A stretch of DNA of 64,000 bases from Obelidium mucronatum. Lineage: Eukaryota; Chytridiomycota; Chytridiomycetes; Chytridiales; Chytriomycetaceae. The position numbers and the translations under genes were made by a program. This document shows positions 57,927-64,000 of the stretch, in pieces; the stretch's first letter is position 1, and each line of letters opens with the position of its first letter. Where the stretch lies: assembly GCA_025765595.1 (NCBI GenBank), contig JAIVFH010000075.1:111497-175496 (forward strand), read 5' to 3'. The notes under the pieces were generated by a model. The model searched no databases, was not told the origin of the DNA, and saw only the letters and a list, made by a program, of their open reading frames with translations.

Positions 57927-59437
57927 AAAGGTCTAATTAGACTGTCTAATTCAGACTGTCTAATTTAGACTGTCTAATTCAGACTGTCTAATTCAGACTG
58001 TCTAATTCAGACTGTCTAATTTAGACTGTCTAATTCAGACGGTGCGATTAGACTGTCCAATTAGACTGTCTAATTTAGACGGTTTAATTCAGACTGTCTA
58101 ATTTAGACTGTCTAATTTAGACGGTTAATTCAGACTGTCTAATTTAGACTGTCTAATTTAGACGGTGCGATTAGACTGTCCAATTAGACTGTCTAATTTA
58201 GACGGTTAATTTAGACTGTCTAATTTAGACTGTCTAATTTAGACGGTCAATTCAGACTGTCTAATTTTTTCGACTGTCTAATTTAATGCCCAAACGGAAT
58301 GTGTGAAATTTGGGAAGACCTCAGGAAACAACGTTACACAAGGACGCTGGTTGTGCAAAATATCATGGCCAATCAGATTTGAAAATTTGCAGGAATGATT
58401 TTATCGGCTCACTTGAAAAATGACGTTACACAAGGCTATTGATGATTGTTAAGCCCAATCAGATGTGAAATTTTGGATCAACCTTGTCCAGTCACCAGAT
58501 AAATCACGTTACACAAGGGCACTTTGTGTTAAAGATTTCATTTCCCCATCAGATTCGGTATAATATTCAAAAGTCTACTTATAAGGTTACCTGGAAATGA
58601 CGTTACACAAGTTCTAAGATGATGAAAAATACACTATTACTATTAATACAATTAAGAATAGTACTCTTAGACACTATGCAATAATGTTACACAAGATTTA
58701 CCTTGATGAGAAAAAAACTTATGCAGTACTCTCATCTCTTTGATACTTCAAGCATCAGTTGAATGAGGGTAAAAAAATCCATATTAGTTAAAAGACGTTA
58801 CCGAGCGTTACACGAGGCTTACACGAGTCCCTGTCCAACCCTAACCAATTAGACTGTCTAATTTAGACGGTTAATTCAGACTGTCTAATTTAGACTGTCT
58901 AATTCAGACGGTGCGATTAGACTGTCCCAATTAGACTGTCTAATTTAGACGGTTAATTCAGACTGTCCTAATTTAGACTGTCTAATTTAGGACGGTTCGA
59001 TTAGACTGTCCAATTAGACTGTCTAATTTAGACGGTTAATTCAGACTGTCTAATTTAGACTGTCTAATTTAGACGTGCGATTAGACTGTCCAATTAGACT
59101 GTCTAATTTAGACGGTTAATTCAGACTGTCTAATTTAGACTGTCTAATTCAGACGGTGCGATTAGACTGTCCAATTAGACTGTCTAATTTAGACGGTTAA
59201 TTCAGACTGTCTAATTTAGACGGTTAATTCAGACTGTCTAATTTAGACTGTCTAATTCAGACGGTGCGATTAGACTGTCCAATTAGACTGTCTAATTTAG
59301 ACGGTTAATTCAGACTGTCTAATTTAGACTGTCTAATTCAGACGGTGCGATTAGACTGTCCAATTAGACTGTCTAATTTAGACGGTTAATTCAGACTGTC
59401 TAATTTAGACTGTCTAATTCAGACGGTGCGATTAGAC
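57927..59437. repeat. Sat2 - spacer 2 - Sat2 block, unit 3
   Basis: Sat2 57927-58265, spacer 2 58266-58849, Sat2 58850-59437. Indels cluster up to about 59,075. Confidence 0.88.
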
Positions 59438-59468
59438 TTAGGGTCAGGGTTAGGGTTAGGGTTAGGGC
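59438..59468 (+). repeat. Telomeric TTAGGG tract
   Basis: Same 31-base tract, followed by LINE poly(T). Confidence 0.93.
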
Positions 59469-59609
59469 TTTTTTTTTTTTTTTTTTTTTTAATGTTAAAG
59501 TTTATTGCCTCCGGTAACCCAAGAGGATAACAACCAAAGATGTAAGTTAAAGAAGAAGAAGAAGTAGAAGAAAAGTTAAAGAAAAAGTCGATAAGAAAAT
59601 AAAGTCAAC

Positions 59610-61975
59610 TTAAGAAATTTCGCCAAGAAAATAGAGTCGAGCATACGCCTCCGGTAGTTTGTTGGTAGCAATGAGCCGAGGTACTTGTGAATCGGCAGGG
59701 AAGTTTCGAGCCAGGTGGTGTCGAACAAGTTTTTGATGTTGGTCGAGAGAGAGAGTAGAATCCCGCAGAACGTTGGCCATACTGTAGGGTGGGTTGAATT
59801 TAATAGCTTTTGAAGAGAATCCATCGAGCTCAGCCTGTTTAGTGAGTAAGTTTTTGAAGTGGTTGAAGATAGCAGTTTTGATGTCAGAGTCGACAGGTCC
59901 TTTGCGGTAAGTAGAAGAAATGGATTTGATGGTTTTGTTGCTGCTGAGGGCTGAGTGAAGTTTGCAGTTGTCAGCAGGAATAAGTTGTGGCATCTTGGAA
60001 GCCATTCGACAGGTAATGAAGTCAGCCCGGTCCAAGAAGCTTGGGAGAAATAGAAGACGACGGATAGCAGAAGACTGAAGTGGAACTGGTGGTTGCAGTG
60101 GCTTGAAGATCCATTGGCAGATTTGATTGGTAAGACCAGACCCAGCAGAGCCAAGTGCAAGACGTTCTGATTGAGAGATGGTAGCGTTAGCGAGCGGTAA
60201 AGAATATTCCCACTTTGGACGGATAAGAGAGACAAAGATGGCCCGGCGAGACTGGGTGGTCCATGAAGAAGCATGTGGAGAAGCGGAGATGGTTTCAAAG
60301 GAGCGACGAGCTTGGTGGATTTTTCCCATGAAATAGTTGAAGAATTGAGGACCAGCAGTGGAGAGTGGCAGCCCAAGGTAGCGGTCTCGCTCTTTAGCAG
60401 GAATAGTGGTACCGTTGTAGATGAGTGGTGGCCCAGTGTAGTTGATGGTGGTACACTTGGATGGAGAGAGCGTAAGTCGACTCGAGATACAGAAGTTGAC
60501 AATAATGGCAAAAGCCTTTTGAAGAAGAAAATCAGAAAAGGTGCGAACAGAAATATCGTCGGCAAAGAAAGAAGAAGGTGTAGTGCCGCGAGTAGGAGGG
60601 AGTTCAGAAACTAATTCAAAAGCAAGAGGATCAATAAAAATGTTGAACAAAATTGGAGAAAGAGAAGAGCCTTGTGGTAAACCACGCGAGCGGGTGATGA
60701 TACAAGTATACTTGTCACCATAGAGAACCCTGGTGTAGGTACGGTGGAAGAGTTGGTGGACAGAAGCCAAGATGTTGAGGTGGAATGGACAGTTGGACTG
60801 GAGAAGTTTAGACTTGAGGCGGTCGAGTAGAATTGGAATGTCAACAGTGTCGTAAGCCTTGTAGAAATCAGTGAGTAGAGTGCGAGTATCCTTGGAAGCA
60901 GTGTTGGCAGCCCAGGCTAAGTTGGAAGAGGTGGAACGACCTGGTTGGAAACCTTGTTGTGTAAAATGGACAGTAGTAAAACGACGGAGATAAACATGGA
61001 GACACTTTTCGTAGAGCAGACGGAGACAGTTGCCGACCCCGAGCGGTCGGAAGTCAAGGAGAGTTGGGTGGAGCGGTGGAGTAGAGGACTTGGGAATGAG
61101 GATGGTGTTGAAGGCCCTCCATTGTTCAGGAATGATACCATGGGAGAAGCAGACTTGAAAGAGACTGGACAGAGCAGGGAGAATATCGGTAGAGTGGACC
61201 AATTGTTTGAGCAGATTCCAAGAGATTCCATCAGGCCCCGACGCCTTCTGAAGTGGGTAAGCAGTGATTAGAGCTAGAAGTTGGTCAGTGGTAGCAAAGA
61301 CAAAGTTTTCCGGTAGATCTGGCGGGTTGGCGGGGTCAATGAGTGGAGGCGGCGACTGGTAAAGAGGGTCCATGGAGCGGTAGAGATTTCGAAAGTACTT
61401 CTGGCTTCATCGAGTTGTTTTGGAGACGGAGAGAACCCATACTGGAGAGTACTTTTTGGACTGGAGGAAGACTTTGCCTGGCGAATAGCATCCAAGGTGG
61501 TAGTGGTTTTAGTTTTTGGGAGGGGGGAGTGGTGTGGAGGTAATGTTGCCTTCTTAGGGCCGTACAGCAGAGCTGCAAGCTGACGCAGTTTGTCACTGAT
61601 TTGGTTATACAAATCATCAATGACAGTTTGGGGAGGAAATTCAGATACAGAAAGTAAAGATATATTCGCAAAAATATTTTTATGGAGTGGTAAACGAGTG
61701 AGTTTTGGGAGGCGATGATAATTAAAACGAACGAGATGTTCAGGGTTAAAAGCTAAAGGGGATTGTAAAATAGTTTTGGGAGAGGATGGATGCATAGAAG
61801 CAAAATAAGATTCAGAAGAAAGTGGCACAGTAGTACTGGATAACCCAGCTGAAGAAGAAAAAGATGGAGAGGCGGGTGAAGGAGCGGCACTAGAAGAAAC
61901 GGCCAAGAAATTAGAAGAAGAAACAAAAGATACAGAAGAACCTGAGACCAGTGGACCAGAAGGAGACTTAACCAT
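59610..61975 (-). pseudogene. LINE ORF2 reverse transcriptase, copy 5, one frameshift
   Basis: The frame from ATG 61975 runs through the Ser/Pro-rich part and is thrown by a one-base loss near 61,391, where copies 2 and 4 have AAAA and this copy AAA. The remaining 587 residues (61373-59610) hold all RT motifs. A homopolymer slip in sequencing is as likely as a real mutation. Confidence 0.88.
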
Positions 61976-62450
61976 CGACTTGGGAAGGAGCTGAAGATTC
62001 CATGGCTCCGTCATCGACAAAAGTAGCACGACCTTTTCCTTTGGGAGATGGACCAGGAGGAGCTTGCCTAGAGTTTTCTTCAGCAATGAGAGCTCTCATT
62101 GCTTCAGACTGTGTGTGTTTCTCGTACAAGTGGTCGGCCCAGCCAGCAAAGAAGCCTTGGACCCGGACATAAGGAGAAGACTCAGCAATCTTGATAACCC
62201 TCTTGTAGTTCCAGAGCAGTTGCTTGGCAGATACAGAGTCCTTGTCCATTTGGAAGTTTTCCAGGACCTTAAACCCCAGTTTAGTAAGTTTCTGTGCGAT
62301 GAACCCGGCAAAGGTAATGTTGACAGTGAGCTCCATAGTAGCAGCCCCGACAGAGGAGAAGTTGTAGATTTCCCTAACAGGTACTTTCACCAACTCCAGT
62401 TTCTGCTTAAGCTGCGAATAAGGGATCTTTGTGAACCCAATCACATACAG
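61968..62450 (-). pseudogene. LINE ORF1 remnant, copy 5
   Basis: Same truncated ORF1 tail as in copy 2. Confidence 0.85.
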
Positions 62451-62460
62451 GAGTGCAACG

Positions 62461-62903
62461 TTCTTTACTCATGGGGGAGGTTGGGGAGAGTTAGGGTTTC
62501 TCCGGAAATTTTTATGATATAAAAGTTGCCTACTGGGGGACTTGAACCCCTGGCCTGCACACCGCATGGATGTGCCTTACCAACTGAGCTATGGTGATGT
62601 GTGTTTTTTGCTGGCAAATACAAGGTGTAAGTGGAGACAATAATTCAAACTTTGCTGAAATTTTTTGAACAAAAACACATAACTTCTATGAATTAATCTT
62701 TTTAAACCTTACCTTGACCAAAAAAAAAAATAATTCAGTTTTCTACTTTAAGTTTCAAAGAGAAAAACCTGAAAATCCAAGATAGAAGCGGGGATTGAAC
62801 TGGCCACCCACTGGTTCAAAAGCAAATGACACACCAGATATGCCATAACTTCTACATTTTTCACAAGAAAAGCCAGTTTTATTATATACAAAACCACAAG
62901 CCA
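62461..62903 (-). repeat. tRNA-like module A, copy 6
   Basis: Near-identical to the copy at 40758. Confidence 0.8.
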
Positions 62904-63900
62904 AATTGGGCTGCTTTGGAATTAGGCTGCTTTGGAATTGGGCTGCTTTGGAATTAGGCAGCCTAATTGGGCTGCTTTGGGGAATTGGGCTGGTTCGGAA
63001 TATTAGGCTGCCTAATTGGGCTGGTTCGGAATATTAGGCAGCCTAATTGGGCTGGTTCGGAATATTAGGCTGCCTAATTGGGCTGGTTCGGAATATTAGG
63101 CAGCCTAATTGGGCTGGTTCGGAATATTAGGCAGCCTAATTGGGCTGGTTCGGAATATTAGGCTGCCTAATTGGGCTGGTTCGGTGAATTGGGCTGGTTC
63201 GAAATATTAGGCAGCCTAATTGGGCTGGTTCGGTGAATTGGGCTGGTTCGGAATATTAGGCAGCCTGATTGGGCTGGGCTATGCTGGAAGATGTTACACA
63301 AGGGACCAATTTGAAAGTCCTTCAATCAGATTTTTCAAAATTTTTGACTTATGGCCCAATAAAGTTACATGAGCCTAAATTTGTATACCTATTGATGTTA
63401 AAATTATTGCTCTAAATTTTTCGGTTCTGCTGCAAGCAGTTGCCTTGGAACATCAGTCAGTTGCAAAATTTTTTCTGTGAATTACGCTCGCCAAATTAGG
63501 TTACACGAGACACTCTATAATACTTAAGTAGTTGGTATTAGAACTTTTGATTTCCTCAAAACGTTACACGAGCCACCAAAACATAAAAATTTCCAAGTTC
63601 TGCAAGTACTGCAAGCAAATTGCCTTGAAAAAACAATCAAGCCTATAAGTCTGCACAATTTAACTGGGAATTCCACTTGCCCAATGACGTTACACGAGAG
63701 TCTCTATGACAGTAAGTGGTTGGTATTACAATGTTTGATTTTGGCAGTGCAACAAAAACGTTACACGAGCCACCAAAACATAAAAATTTCCAAGTTCTGC
63801 AAGTACTGCAAGCAAATTGCCTTGAAAAAACAATCAAGCCTATAAGTCTGCACAATTTAACTGGGAATTCCACTTGCCCAATGACGTTACACAGAGCTCT
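62904..63900. repeat. Sat1 and partial spacer 1, unit 4
   Basis: Sat1 62904-63281, spacer 1 63282-63900, cut in the same 197-base repeat and at the same place as at 56641. Confidence 0.9.
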
Positions 63901-64000
63901 AAGGTCAGGGTTTAGGGTTAGAGACAGATTTAGGGTTAGGGTTAAGGTTAGGCTTAGGATTAGGGTTAGGTTCGGGTTAGGGTTAGGTTTGGGTTAGGGT
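63901..64000 (+). repeat. Distal degenerate telomeric tract (window end)
   Basis: TTAGGG repeats with variants (GGCTTAGG, GGTTCGGG, GGTTTGGG) to the last base. TTAGGG on the + strand pointing outward is the right orientation for a right-hand chromosome end, but the irregular repeats and the parallel tract at 56642 mean a true terminus cannot be claimed. Confidence 0.9.

Larger units (their letters stand above)
59469..62460 (-). mobile_element. Telomere-associated non-LTR retrotransposon, copy 5
   Basis: 2,992 bases; near-identical to copies 2 and 4 with the same 5' truncation; ORF2 has one frameshift. Confidence 0.94.

Noticed and set aside
63901..64000. True chromosome terminus at the window end
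   Set aside because: Repeats are irregular and the same tract occurs internally at 56642, so sequence beyond 64,000 may continue.

Overview
The window is nuclear DNA from a eukaryote with short GT-AG introns (mostly about 50-100 bases) and TTAGGG telomeric repeats. Gene content (GCN20/ABCF3, SmgGDS, FAM72, GSKIP, Med15-like, CDP-alcohol phosphotransferase) fits an opisthokont. I infer an early-diverging fungus, possibly a chytrid; the clade is a guess because no marker here settles it.

Bases 1-17,606 are a compact gene-dense chromosome arm: FAM72-like (+, cut by the window edge), GSKIP-domain protein (+), an ABCF3/GCN20 ABC-F ATPase (-, 11 exons), an SmgGDS/RAP1GDS1 armadillo protein (+, 13 exons) sharing a 44-base divergent promoter with the ABC-F gene, ribosomal protein eL31 (-), an unresolved possible small gene (-), a choline/ethanolamine phosphotransferase (+), and a 1,799-residue Gln-rich Med15/Gal11-like Mediator tail protein (+). 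Exon boundaries in the entries were derived by hand from GT/AG sites, reading-frame continuity and family similarity.

Bases about 17,900-24,803 are a transition zone: a 140-base tandem repeat that passes into a 293-base dimeric satellite (two halves of about 146 bases), then a secreted, probably GPI-anchored protein and a decayed paralogue that is cut off exactly where degenerate telomeric repeats begin.

Bases 24,804-64,000 are subtelomere. It is a tandem array with a period of about 7.2 kb. Each full unit, read on the + strand, holds: a TTAGGG tract; a poly(T) and a minus-strand non-LTR retrotransposon (its poly(A) tail touches the telomeric repeat); a tRNA-like module A; an AT/GC satellite (Sat1) flanking a spacer with 197-base repeats; a tRNA-like module B; and a second satellite (Sat2) flanking a second spacer. 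Units starting at 37,766, 44,975, 52,208 and 59,469 are nearly identical and share the same 5' truncation of the LINE. The first, more divergent copy (27,532-31,379) keeps more of ORF1 but has lost RT motif A. The LINE encodes an RT with no endonuclease I can recognise.

The most interesting signals are the telomere-joined LINE, a decamer GTTACACRAG repeated throughout both otherwise unrelated spacers, a near-palindrome ATTAGRCWGYCTAAT common to both satellites, and a tRNA-like module with a fixed end joined to several different sequences. Together they suggest an organised, undescribed subtelomere system. Two stretches (about 46,340-47,240 and 57,070-58,990) carry clusters of single-base indels that look like consensus errors.
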